Translations under genes and position numbers: made by a program | Source of the DNA: CAWBJP01 sp044867425 | Lineage (GTDB): Bacteria; Actinomycetota; Acidimicrobiia; IMCC26256; BP-133 | NCBI GenBank assembly: GCA_044867425.1 | Contig: JBIOUX010000121.1 | Span: 1 to 64,000 of the forward strand | Length of the DNA stretch: 64,000 bases | Reading direction: 5' to 3' | Notes under the pieces: generated by a model | What the model saw: the letters and a program-made list of their open reading frames with translations, nothing else | Databases searched by the model: none | Told to the model about the DNA's origin: nothing | Shown: in pieces, positions 41,103-49,841 of the stretch | Numbering within the stretch: the stretch's first letter is position 1 | How the letters are laid out: every line of letters begins with the position of its first letter

Positions 41103-43580
41103 TCAACTCTCTTCCCGCAGCCCGAGCGCCGGGGTGGCCATCCCCGCCACCCGGCCGGGAATGACCGCCAGCAGGCGGGCACCGGCTAGGGCGGCGACGA
41201 CCACCGCCACCAGCACCAGCGGGCGGACGTCAAGATCCCGGGGAACACCGATGGCCTCGGCGGCCGCCTCCCAGGCCAGGCGCCCGGTCAGGATGCCGCC
41301 CACCAACCCCCCGGCCACGCCGGCCATGGCCAGCACCGCCGCCTGGGTGTGGAGGACCCGGCGGACCTGGACGGGGGTGAAGCCCAGGGTCCGCAAGGTG
41401 GCGAGGTCCCTCCGGCGCCGGCGGGGGGTGACCCACAGGGTGTGGGCGATACCGAGGGCGGCGAGGAGGCCCAGGAGGAGGGCGAGGATCCGGGGCAGGG
41501 ACTGCACCTCGTCCAGCCGGAGGATCTCGGCGCCCGGTTGGGGCCGGCCCGCGAAGGCGCCCTGGCGGGCCATGCGGGCGGCGAAGGCGTCGCCGTCGGC
41601 GCCGTCGGCGAGGGCCACGGCGTGATTGCGGAAGCACTCCCCTTCGCAGCGGGCTGCGCCGCCGAGGCCGACCCACTCCTCGTTGGCGAGCACGAACCCG
41701 TCGCTGAGCGGGAGGCCGTCCTCCACGGCGGGGAAGGCGGCGATCCCCACCACTTTGAGGGCCGACGTGGGCCTGGCGCTCTGCGCACCGGCGGGCTCGG
41801 CGCCGCCTGGATCTTCGCCGTCCGGGCCCTCCCGGCGGCCGCTGATGACGCTGGCATCGATCCGCTCGCCGATGCGCTTGCCCAGGTCGCCGGCCGTGGC
41901 TGAACCGAGGGCGATTTCGCCGCGGCCTGCGGGCAGGCGTCCGTCCAGGACGGTGGGCCCCGCCCGTCCCCGCCGCGGCGAGAGCACCAGGCCCAGCACC
42001 GGTTCCCCGTCGAGGACGACCTCGGTGCGGAACCGGACCAGGCTCACCGCCGCCACGGCCGGGTCGGCGAGGATCATCGCCTCGAGCCGGGCGTCGTCGG
42101 CGGCTTCCTCTTCGGTCGTGGCGTCCTCGTCGCTGGACTCGGGGTTGACCACGCTGTCCCACTGGCCCCAGCCGTAGCGACCCGGGTCACTCCGCGTCCG
42201 GTCGAGGGACAGGCCGAAGAGCGTGACGGCCAGGACGCCGGTCACTCCGACGACGGCGCCGGGCAGGGCTCCTCGCCTCGTGCCCGCCCCCAGCCCCCGG
42301 CCCAGGGCGTAACCGGTTCCGATCGTGGCCCAGGGCGGGGTGCCCGAGCGGCTCAGACCGTTGATGAGGCGCGACGGCCGGCGCCGTCCGCTGTCCAGGT
42401 CGGGTTGCCTCGCCGCCCGGACCGCCCGCCAGGCCGTCAGCCCGGCCAGGACCAGGCCGGCCCCCAGTGCGGCGAGGGCGCCGGCGGCGAGCACGGCCCA
42501 GTCGGCGTGGACGCCGAGGTCGGGGTCGGATCGCCGGCCCAGGCCCATGGGGAGGCGGGGCGAAGCGCCGACGGCCACCGCCACCGCGCCCGCCACCCCC
42601 AGCAGCACCGCCAGGCCAGCGGGCACGGCGGCGCCGGCGGCGGCGGCCCGGCGGGAGAGCCCCAGGGCGGCCAGGACGCGCAACTCACCAGTGAGGGCGC
42701 CGGCCTGGCGGAGCAGGGCGATCGCCAGCGCCACCAGCGTGGCCAGCGCCACCACCGAGGCCGTCACCCACAACCCGAAGGCGGCGATGTCGAGCGCCGG
42801 TTGCAGCGGACCACCGTCTCCCGTGGCGCCCCCTTCGGCGCCACCACCGGCCCGCCCCGCTTCGGCGGCGAAGGCGGCGAAACCGGCGGAACCGTCCTTC
42901 AGGCGCACCACGGCGGAGGGGAAGTCGACGGGTGTGTCCGGGTGGGCGGCCCGGAACGCGAACGGCAAGATGGTGGCGACGAAGCCGCCTTCGCCCACGC
43001 CCAACTCGTAGGCGTGCCGGGCAACGCCGACGATCCGGAGCCGGGCCATGGCCGGCTGGCGGGCCGAGGTCGCCTCGTCGATGCAGTCGGCGGTGGAGCT
43101 GAAATTGAACAGACGGAGCTCGTCACCCACGCCGAGGCGGAGGCGGGCGGCGATGCTGGCGGGAAGGGCCACCTCGTCGGCCACGCCGGCCCGGGGCAGC
43201 CGACCGGCGAGCACCCGGGGCCGGCTCATCCGGTAGGGGTCGCCGTCATCGAGTGGCAGCGCCATCGGGTAGTAGTCGGTCGCCGCTGACCCGCATTTCG
43301 CTCCGACCGGGTGGAGGGGCACGCCGGCGAAGACCATGGAGTCGGCCACCAGGGGCGAGGCCACGAGCTGGCGCAGCCCGGCTTCATCCTCGGCGAACAC
43401 GAAGGCGTCCGGCTCGTTGCTGACCGTCAGCAGCCGCCGGAACGACGACTCGGTCCGGCGGGCGCCGGCGGCCAGGGCCATGGTGGCGCCCCCGCCCACC
43501 GCTACCAGCAGGACCAGCAGGGCCGCTCCCCGCAGGTTGCGCCGCAACGTGGCCCGGGCCCAGTACCAGGAGGCGCTCAC
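41103..43580 (-). CDS. FtsX/MacB-type ABC permease (operon permease 2)
   Basis: An 825-residue permease starting at GTG 43580. It has an N-terminal helix (GAALLVLLVAVGGGATMAL), two extracytoplasmic domains, a central membrane block and a C-terminal FtsX block (LPRILALLLGLLAALGIAHT, then LATLRTLGFTPVQVRRVL). The first extracytoplasmic domain carries several Cys (AKCGSAA, STADCIDE) absent from the other permeases. The GTG overlaps the stop of a leader reading frame inserted between this gene and the upstream permease. Confidence 0.85.
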   Translation of the reverse strand: MSASWYWARATLRRNLRGAALLVLLVAVGGGATMALAAGARRTESSFRRLLTVSNEPDAFVFAEDEAGLRQLVASPLVADSMVFAGVPLHPVGAKCGSAATDYYPMALPLDDGDPYRMSRPRVLAGRLPRAGVADEVALPASIAARLRLGVGDELRLFNFSSTADCIDEATSARQPAMARLRIVGVARHAYELGVGEGGFVATILPFAFRAAHPDTPVDFPSAVVRLKDGSAGFAAFAAEAGRAGGGAEGGATGDGGPLQPALDIAAFGLWVTASVVALATLVALAIALLRQAGALTGELRVLAALGLSRRAAAAGAAVPAGLAVLLGVAGAVAVAVGASPRLPMGLGRRSDPDLGVHADWAVLAAGALAALGAGLVLAGLTAWRAVRAARQPDLDSGRRRPSRLINGLSRSGTPPWATIGTGYALGRGLGAGTRRGALPGAVVGVTGVLAVTLFGLSLDRTRSDPGRYGWGQWDSVVNPESSDEDATTEEEAADDARLEAMILADPAVAAVSLVRFRTEVVLDGEPVLGLVLSPRRGRAGPTVLDGRLPAGRGEIALGSATAGDLGKRIGERIDASVISGRREGPDGEDPGGAEPAGAQSARPTSALKVVGIAAFPAVEDGLPLSDGFVLANEEWVGLGGAARCEGECFRNHAVALADGADGDAFAARMARQGAFAGRPQPGAEILRLDEVQSLPRILALLLGLLAALGIAHTLWVTPRRRRRDLATLRTLGFTPVQVRRVLHTQAAVLAMAGVAGGLVGGILTGRLAWEAAAEAIGVPRDLDVRPLVLVAVVVAALAGARLLAVIPGRVAGMATPALGLREES

Positions 43581-43660
43581 AGGACCTGCTCCAGTAGGGC
43601 CTGGCGGCTGGGGCAGGGGCCCCCGGCCGCACAGCGATGAGCCGCCAGGCGAAGAGCCAT
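43577..43660 (-). CDS. Leader reading frame, copy 2 of the MALR family (27 residues)
   Basis: MALRLAAHRCAAGGPCPSRQ begins at ATG 43660 (or ATG 43666 in frame) and stops at TGA 43577-43579, which overlaps the GTG start of permease 2 (GTGA). Alignment with copy 1 extends over the whole element, with a one-base length difference near the end. It lies within a polycistronic operon, so it could tune expression of permease 2 relative to permease 1. Confidence 0.5.
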   Translation of the reverse strand: MALRLAAHRCAAGGPCPSRQALLEQVL

Positions 43661-43668
43661 AGTCATCG

Positions 43669-46119
43669 TCACTCGCTCCGCAGGACGACGGCGGGACGGA
43701 TCCGCCCGGCCCGGTGGGCGGGCCCGGCGGACAGCAGGTTGGCCAGGAGGTAGCCACCGGCGACAACGCCCACCAGGACGACGAACGGGGTGACGGGGGG
43801 TCCCCCGGCGCCGAGGTCGTCGGCGAACGCCCGCCAGGCCAGGCGGCCGGCGGCCACCCCCAGGGGCACGCCCACGGCCAGGGCGATGGTGGCCACGGCG
43901 GTGGCGTGCCAGGCGACGGTGGCCGACACCTGCCGGCGCACGAAGCCGAGGGTCTTGAGCACGGCCAGGGTGCGTCGCTGCCGTTGCACCCCCGTCACCA
44001 GGGTGTGCCCGAGGACGCCGATCCCCAGCAGGGCGAGGAAGCCGGCCAGCAGCAACGGGACGCGTCGCACCCGCTCGTAGCTCACGATCTCACCCGGCCG
44101 GCGCAGCCGCAGCACGTCGAACACGTCCCCGTCGTAGGCGCCGGCCACTTCGGTCAGGGCCACGCCGGGGGCGAGGTCGACCAGCGCGAAGCTGGGCTCG
44201 ACCCCCGAGAGCGCGTCAAGTCCGGCGAAGGTGAAGGCGGCGCCGTCGGCCAGGGCGGTGGTGGCCTCGGGCGCCAGCGCCGGGAACAGCGCCTCGCCGA
44301 CGACGCGCAGGCGGACGGGCTCGCCCTGGGCGCTGAGGCCGTCCACGGTGTCGCCGACGCCGACCCCGAGTCGGCGCAAGGTGCGCGGGCCCAGGGCCAC
44401 CTCCCCGGCGGCGACGGGGAACGACCCGGCCCGAACGGCGAGGGGAATCCCGCCGGAGCGGACGTCGAAGCCGTAGGCGGGCACGGGGACGCCTGCCAGC
44501 GTGGCGCTGGCCCGGGCACCGAGGGCGAGCGCCGAGATGCGGTCGTCGCCGGCCAGGCGCTCCGCCCGGGCCTGGTCGATGAAGCCTTCGTAGGTCTCGA
44601 ACAGGGCGTCCCAGCGCCAGCCGAAACGGGCCGGCTCGTCCACCAGGCGGTCGAGGCCGGCACCGAAGACGGCGGCGGCGGTGAGAGCGACGACGGCTCC
44701 GCCCACGCCCAGGAAGGCGGCCAGCGATCCGTCGCCGGCCGCTCCGCTCTCCAGGGCGAAGCGCACGCCGACGCTGGCCGGGGGCGGCGCCCCGGCACCG
44801 GCCAGACGGTCCGCCAGCCGGCTGGGGCGGCGCCCCGGGCCCGGTCCCGTGCCCGTTCCCGGGGCCCGCCGGGCGCCCACGACGGCGGCCGCCAGGGTGG
44901 CAGCCAGGAGGACCGAGCCGCCGGCGGCCAGCACCAGCAGGTCGGCGGACCGCCCCGGGTGGGGCTCCGCCAGCCGCGTCGGCCCGACCGGGAACCCGCT
45001 CGAGGCCAGCCACGCTCCCACTGCCGCCAGCACGGTTCCGGTGGCACCGGCGAGCGCGGCCCGGGTCATGGCCACGCCGGCCACGGCCCGGGGGCCGAGG
45101 CCGAGGGCGGCAAGGGCGGCCCCGTCGGCCCCGTCGGCCGCCGCCTGGCGGGCCAGCGCCTGGCCGAGGACGAGCAGGGCGGTGAGGGCGAGGACGGCCG
45201 TGAAGATCCGCAGCGACTGGACATAGGGCTGGGTGGCGACCGCCACCACCGCCTCCCGGTCGCTGCGGGCCACGAAGGACAGGGTGGCGTCGGGATGGGC
45301 GGCGCGGACCGCCTGCTGGAACCTGGCCAGGTCCCCGGCGGGGTCGGCCAGGTCGACGTGGACCGTCTCGTAGCTCGGGGGGATGCGGGTCCGCTCGGCG
45401 AAGGCGGGGGTGAGGATCACCCCGAGGATGGGTTCGGGATCGTCGTTCTCGCCCACCACGATCTCGTCGGGGAGGCGCAGCACACCGGTGATGGTGGCCG
45501 TGACCGGTTCGCTGATCTGGCGGAACAGGGCCGCCTGGTCGGCAGGCGTGGGCTCCCGGCCCTCGGCCGCCAGCTCGGCCACGCGCTGTTCGCCGTGGCT
45601 CTCCAGGTCGTTGAAGGCAAAGGCGAAGCCGGCGATGCGATCTCCGACATGGAGACCGGTCTCGTCCACGACGTCGGCGGACACGGCCACCTCGTCAGCC
45701 CGGTCAGGGTCGGGGAGACGACCGGCCAGCAGGATGCCGCCGATGAAGGCATCGAGAAAGGAACGGTCGGGGACCAGGGCGCCGTAGCCGGCGTCGACGT
45801 CGGGCTCGCCCCGGGCGTTCACCGCGGCCAGGCCGTACCCCCGCACCGTCCCGGCCGCCACCACCCCGGGCGCCCGCCTGATCGCTTCGTCGTCGAGGGG
45901 GCCGAGAGCCTCCTCCCCCACCACCACGTCGGCGGCCCGGGCGGCGTCGAGGAAGCGGGGGAAGGCGGCTTCGGTGCGCCGGGCCCCGGCCCAGGCGCCG
46001 AGGACGGTGGCGCCGGCCAGGCCGACGAGCACCGCCAGCACCACGGTGGCGCCGATCCGCCGCCGCACCGCACTGCGGGCGCAGTACCACACCGCGCCCA
46101 TCCCCACCGCCCCGGCCAT
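43669..46119 (-). CDS. FtsX/MacB-type ABC permease (operon permease 1)
   Basis: An 816-residue permease with the duplicated FtsX plan: N-terminal helix TVVLAVLVGLAGATVLGAWA, central block IFTAVLALTALLVLGQALAR, and C-terminal block LLLAGFLALLGIGVLGHTLV with LAVLKTLGFVRRQVS. It begins 5 bases after the ATPase stop, so it is the closest candidate for the ATPase's direct partner. Confidence 0.85.
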   Translation of the reverse strand: MAGAVGMGAVWYCARSAVRRRIGATVVLAVLVGLAGATVLGAWAGARRTEAAFPRFLDAARAADVVVGEEALGPLDDEAIRRAPGVVAAGTVRGYGLAAVNARGEPDVDAGYGALVPDRSFLDAFIGGILLAGRLPDPDRADEVAVSADVVDETGLHVGDRIAGFAFAFNDLESHGEQRVAELAAEGREPTPADQAALFRQISEPVTATITGVLRLPDEIVVGENDDPEPILGVILTPAFAERTRIPPSYETVHVDLADPAGDLARFQQAVRAAHPDATLSFVARSDREAVVAVATQPYVQSLRIFTAVLALTALLVLGQALARQAAADGADGAALAALGLGPRAVAGVAMTRAALAGATGTVLAAVGAWLASSGFPVGPTRLAEPHPGRSADLLVLAAGGSVLLAATLAAAVVGARRAPGTGTGPGPGRRPSRLADRLAGAGAPPPASVGVRFALESGAAGDGSLAAFLGVGGAVVALTAAAVFGAGLDRLVDEPARFGWRWDALFETYEGFIDQARAERLAGDDRISALALGARASATLAGVPVPAYGFDVRSGGIPLAVRAGSFPVAAGEVALGPRTLRRLGVGVGDTVDGLSAQGEPVRLRVVGEALFPALAPEATTALADGAAFTFAGLDALSGVEPSFALVDLAPGVALTEVAGAYDGDVFDVLRLRRPGEIVSYERVRRVPLLLAGFLALLGIGVLGHTLVTGVQRQRRTLAVLKTLGFVRRQVSATVAWHATAVATIALAVGVPLGVAAGRLAWRAFADDLGAGGPPVTPFVVLVGVVAGGYLLANLLSAGPAHRAGRIRPAVVLRSE

Positions 46120-46124
46120 GGCCG

Positions 46125-46862
46125 CTAGGCGCCGATGACGACGGTTGCGTCCGCCTGCCCGCCGTCCGTGGCGTCGACGGACATCCCGTCGTCGACCACC
46201 CGGCCGTCGCGCATGTGGACGATCCGCTGCGCTCCTGCCGACACCTCCGGGTTGTGGGTGACCATGAGGATGGTCTGGCCGTCGGCGTGCAACCGGCGGA
46301 AGAGCTCCAGGACCTCGTGGCCCCCCTCGGAGTCGAGGGCTCCGGTGGGCTCGTCGGCCAGCAGCAGGGTGGGCTGGTTGGCCAGCGCCCGGGCGATGGC
46401 CAGGCGCTGGCGCTGGCCACCGGAGAGGACCCCCGGTGCCGCCTTGGCCTTGTCCGACAGGCCGAGCAGGTCGAGGAGATCCCGGGCCCGGGTCTCGGCC
46501 GGCTTGCGCTTGGTGCCGGCCACGATGGCGGGGAGGGCAACGTTCTCGAGGACGGTCATGCCCTCCAGGAGGTTGAAGAACTGGAACACGATGCCGATGT
46601 GGCGCCGCCGCATGCGGGCCAGGTCGTCTTCGCTCCTGCCCGTCACCTCCTCGCCGGCGAGGAGGATCGAGCCCTCGTCGGCCAGGTCGAGGCCGGCCAC
46701 CACGTTGAGCAACGTCGACTTGCCGCAGCCCGACGGACCCATCACCGCCGTGAACTCGCCCCGGCGGAGCGTGAGGTCGGCGCCCCGAAGCGCCCGCACC
46801 GGTGCCTGTTCCGCCTCGTAGGTCTTGCGAACGCCTCGCACGACCAGCACGTCGTCAGCCAT
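46125..46862 (-). CDS. ABC ATPase of the LolD/MacB type
   Basis: A 245-residue ATPase. Walker A is GPSGCGKST (residues 42-50), the Q-loop IVFQFFNLL, the signature LSGGQRQRLAIARAL, Walker B LLLADEPTGALDS and the switch MVTHNPE. All match the LolD/MacB subfamily that partners FtsX-fold permeases. ATG 46862 is chosen because AAGGAGGAG lies just upstream; a GTG at 46949 overlapping the cyclase stop would add 29 residues. It is the only ATPase for the four permeases that follow. Confidence 0.9.
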   Translation of the reverse strand: MADDVLVVRGVRKTYEAEQAPVRALRGADLTLRRGEFTAVMGPSGCGKSTLLNVVAGLDLADEGSILLAGEEVTGRSEDDLARMRRRHIGIVFQFFNLLEGMTVLENVALPAIVAGTKRKPAETRARDLLDLLGLSDKAKAAPGVLSGGQRQRLAIARALANQPTLLLADEPTGALDSEGGHEVLELFRRLHADGQTILMVTHNPEVSAGAQRIVHMRDGRVVDDGMSVDATDGGQADATVVIGA

Positions 46863-46945
46863 TCCCTGCTCCTCCTTGTCCGGCGCTGTCCCTCGGGAGG
46901 CGCCCCGTTCGATCTCCATCTGCGTTGGTCGTTCGCCGGTGCTGC

Positions 46946-48271
46946 TCACGGGCCGACCATGTAGGCCACCACCGGCGTCTCCCGGCCCTTCACCACGGTG
47001 GGGTCGAGCCGCACGGCGGGGGGAGGCTCGGGCAGCAGGTCCCAGGTGGCCTGGCTGAGGGCGGTGCGCCCGCCGGGCCGGGCGAGGTCCTGGAGGCGCT
47101 GCGCCATGTTCACCGTGTCACCCACCAGCGAGTACTCCAGGCGCTCCTCGGAGCCGAGCAGCGCCGCCGCCGCCACCCCGCTGGACAGGCCGATGCCGAG
47201 CTCGAAGGCGGGAAGGCCCCGCTCCGCCCAGCGCCGGTCCACTTCAGCTTGAGCGGCGTGCATGGCCAGAGCGGCGGCCAGGGCCCGCTCGGCGTGGTCG
47301 GACTGGGCGAAGGGAGCGCCGAAGACGGCCATCACGGCGTCGCCCACGAATTGCATCACGGTGCCGCCATTGGCGAGCACCTGCTCGTTCATGGCCGCCC
47401 GGTGCTCGTTGAGCTGGACCGCCAGCTCGCTCGGGTCCGCCTTCTCGGCGATGCCCGAGTAGCCCCGGACGTCGGACATGAGCACGGTGACCTCGACCTT
47501 TTCGGTCTCGCCGATGTGGCGGCCTTCGGTCCGCAGCTTCTCGGCGAGGCCCCCCGGCAGCAGCCGGGAGAGGGTCTCGCCCTGCTCCTCGCGCTCGACG
47601 ATGGACTGGTGCAGCAGGCGCAGCCGCCGCAGCGAGCTGGTCGTCCCCGCCGAGGCGCCCCGGGCGATCTTGAGGAACAGTTCCTCGACGTCGCCCGACA
47701 CCGCCTCCGGGGTGGTGCGCCGGGCCACGGCGATGGCCTTGATGGGTCGGCCCGCGGCCACCTGGGTGAGGAGCTCCTCCTCGCCGCGGGTGAGGTCGCC
47801 GTCGCCGGAGACGGGCCGCACGAGGGCGTCGATGATCACCGGGTCGAGGGCGGTGCCACCGGTGGCCACCGCCCGGATGGCGTCGACCAGTTGGTTCCCC
47901 TCGGCCAGGCGGTCCTTGAGGAGGTAGCCGTAGCCAGCGGACCCCTCGGACAGCAGGGCCACGGCGTACTCGGGATCGTCGAACTGGGAGAGCACGACCA
48001 CACCGGTTCCCGGGTGGCGTTTGCGCAGCTGCTGGGCCGCCTCGATCCCCTCCCGCTGGAAGGTGGGCGGCATACGGATGTCGGTGACGAGCACGTGGGG
48101 CGCGGCTTCTTCGGCACTGGCCACCAGCTCGGCGTAGTCGGCCGCTTCGCCGACGATCTCCAAGTCGGCGTGACGCTGGAGCAGGGCCCGCACCCCGGCC
48201 CGGACGATCAGGTTGTCATCGGCCAGGAACACGGTGATCGTCCCCGTCGCCACTGCACCGCCCTGTGTCAT
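46946..48271 (-). CDS. REC-LuxR-like-class III adenylate cyclase fusion
   Basis: A 441-residue regulator. REC at residues about 11-130: VFLADDNLIVRAG, Asp64 in VLVTDIRMPP, Lys in YLLKDRL. A degenerate LuxR-type helix-turn-helix at about 150-205 (LTRGEEELLTQVAAGRPIKA). A class III cyclase at about 250-430: VTVLMSDVRGYSG and MQFVGDAVMAVFG hold the two metal Asp residues, and YSLVGDTVNMAQRLQDL holds the transition-state Asn and Arg. It should make cAMP under control of phosphorylation. ATG 48271 has GGGAGG upstream. It heads the permease operon that ends in a histidine kinase. Confidence 0.9.
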   Translation of the reverse strand: MTQGGAVATGTITVFLADDNLIVRAGVRALLQRHADLEIVGEAADYAELVASAEEAAPHVLVTDIRMPPTFQREGIEAAQQLRKRHPGTGVVVLSQFDDPEYAVALLSEGSAGYGYLLKDRLAEGNQLVDAIRAVATGGTALDPVIIDALVRPVSGDGDLTRGEEELLTQVAAGRPIKAIAVARRTTPEAVSGDVEELFLKIARGASAGTTSSLRRLRLLHQSIVEREEQGETLSRLLPGGLAEKLRTEGRHIGETEKVEVTVLMSDVRGYSGIAEKADPSELAVQLNEHRAAMNEQVLANGGTVMQFVGDAVMAVFGAPFAQSDHAERALAAALAMHAAQAEVDRRWAERGLPAFELGIGLSSGVAAAALLGSEERLEYSLVGDTVNMAQRLQDLARPGGRTALSQATWDLLPEPPPAVRLDPTVVKGRETPVVAYMVGP

Positions 48272-48368
48272 GCCCGACCCTCCCTGCCGCCCGATTCCCC
48301 GTGGTTGGCGTGCTTCCATCTCGCCAGACGTCCGGGCCTCCGCCCAGGGAGCAACCATGCGACACGCC

Positions 48369-48487
48369 GGTGGTGCCAGCACCACCTCGCAATCGCTTTG
48401 CCCCCTCCGGGGCGACTTGGTCCGGCGACCACCGTCGCAATCGGCCCAAACCCGGCGAAGGACAGAGGCGAGTGGTGCCAGCACCAC
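48369..48487. promoter_or_regulatory. Pair of GTGGTGCCAGCACCAC palindromes between cyclase and cNMP-binding genes
   Basis: The 298-base divergent region 48272-48569 contains two copies of one palindrome: GGTGGTGCCAGCACCACC at 48369-48386 and GTGGTGCCAGCACCAC at 48472-48487, 103 bases apart. TCGCAATCG also occurs twice between them. They look like operator sites or hairpins serving one or both genes. They do not match the CRP consensus. Confidence 0.5.
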
Positions 48488-48569
48488 CACGGGAAGCCAG
48501 CCTGCGCCCTGCCGGTCGCCGTCCGCTCCCCGTACGGTCCGAAACGAGCGACGACGAGGAGGTCAAGGG

Positions 48570-49589
48570 ATGAGAATCGAGCACCAGGTGGTGTCGCTGT
48601 CGTGGATCCCTTCAGAGGCCATCGGCGGGATGATGAAGCTCCCCTTCGAGTTCGGGTTCACCCACTACGACGACCCGCCGCCCGACCACCTCGACAACCT
48701 CGAGGCGCTGCAGGCGGCCGACCGGTTCCGCTTCGCCAACCAGCTGCGGGCCTGGGCCGACGTCGACGACGCGGGCACGATCGTGGGCGCCGGCTATTCG
48801 GGCGGGGTGCTCATGGGCTCCACCACCGTGCTTCCCGGCCGTTCGGGGAGCCGCACCTTCCAGGCCTTCGCCATGCCCGTGCTCCGATCCGAACCCGAGA
48901 TCGGGGACGGCTGGGTCCGCTTCCTCCAGACGGCCGGGGGGCGCACCGGCCTGCCCGCCCCCCGGCGGGTACGGCGGGCACCGTTCGTACAGTGGAAGGC
49001 ACCGCTGGTGTGGTCGACCCTGGCCATGACCCTCTTTGCCGACGGACGCTGCGAGTTCGAAGTGGCGGGGGCGTCGGCCTTTCCCCGGCACTGGGTCTAC
49101 GGGCCCGACACCACCCTGGCGGCCAAGACCGGCCTCACCGATTTCAAGAACTGGTACCGCAAGGCGTTCGGCAAGCACAGCCCCTGGGGGGACGAGGACA
49201 GCCCCGCCCTCGTCACCGCGGCGGAGACGGCCCTGGAGCGCCAGCTGTCGACCGAGATCATGCGCGGCGGCGAGAAGCCGTCCATCCAGGCCGTCAAAGC
49301 CGGGGCCACGATCGTGCGGGAAGGTGACGAGGGGACCGACCTCTACCTCGTCCTCGACGGCATCGTGCGGGTGGAGAAGGACGGCGAGGCCCTGGCCGAG
49401 CTTGGTCCCGGCGCCGTGGTCGGCGAACGGGCCGTGCTGGAGGGCGGGCGGCGGACCTCCACTCTGGTGGCCGTGACCCGCTGTCGCCTGGCCGTGGCCC
49501 GAGCCGACCAGATCGCCCGTCCCGCCCTCATCGAGCTGTCGGACGGGCACCGCCGGGAGGAACACCGGACGCCGGCCGGAGCGCGCTGA
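48570..49589 (+). CDS. Cyclic-nucleotide-binding-domain protein with novel N-terminal region
   Basis: A 339-residue protein. Residues about 1-230 are unassigned (WIPSEAIGGMMKLPFEFGFT, HYDDPPPDHLDNLEALQAAD). Residues about 245-330 are a cNMP-binding fold: VREGDEGTDLYLVLDGIVRV and a phosphate-binding cassette GERAVLEGGRRTSTLVA with the conserved Glu and Arg. No helix-turn-helix follows, so it is not a CRP regulator. ATG 48570 has GAGGAGG upstream. It is transcribed divergently from the adenylate cyclase and is the obvious candidate cAMP effector. Confidence 0.8.
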   Translation: MRIEHQVVSLSWIPSEAIGGMMKLPFEFGFTHYDDPPPDHLDNLEALQAADRFRFANQLRAWADVDDAGTIVGAGYSGGVLMGSTTVLPGRSGSRTFQAFAMPVLRSEPEIGDGWVRFLQTAGGRTGLPAPRRVRRAPFVQWKAPLVWSTLAMTLFADGRCEFEVAGASAFPRHWVYGPDTTLAAKTGLTDFKNWYRKAFGKHSPWGDEDSPALVTAAETALERQLSTEIMRGGEKPSIQAVKAGATIVREGDEGTDLYLVLDGIVRVEKDGEALAELGPGAVVGERAVLEGGRRTSTLVAVTRCRLAVARADQIARPALIELSDGHRREEHRTPAGAR

Positions 49590-49629
49590 AGCCGAGCCGG
49601 AGCCAGCCACAAACCGCCGAGCCCCCCCG

Positions 49630-49818
49630 AACCGGCGGACCTCAGCGCCGCATACCGGCGGTGAACAGCGCCAGTTGCGGGAGCGCCCCACTTACACACG
49701 AACCGGCGGACCTCAGCGCCGCATACCGGCGGTGAACAGCGCCGGTTGCCGGAGCGCCCCACTTACACACGAACCGGCGGACCTCAGCGCCGCATACCGG
49801 CGGTGAACAGCGCCGGTT
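49630..49818. repeat. Three tandem copies of the 71-bp palindromic unit
   Basis: Palindromic cores at 49630-49676, 49701-49747 and 49772-49818 repeat at exactly 71 bp. Each reads AACCGGC, 6 nt, CAGCGCC, GCATACC, GGCGGTG, 6 nt, GCCGGTT (first copy GCCAGTT). The linker GGGAGCGCCCCACTTAC is conserved. The array fills the gap between two convergent genes and matches the pair at 15.3 kb, about 34 kb away. Confidence 0.9.
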
Positions 49819-49841
49819 GCGGGAGCGCCCGCTACCGAAGG

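Noticed and set aside
37978..41625. Very long open frame on the plus strand, over 1,200 codons
   Set aside because: It is antisense to two convincing FtsX permease genes and has the Gly/Arg/His-rich composition produced by GC-rich codon shadows.
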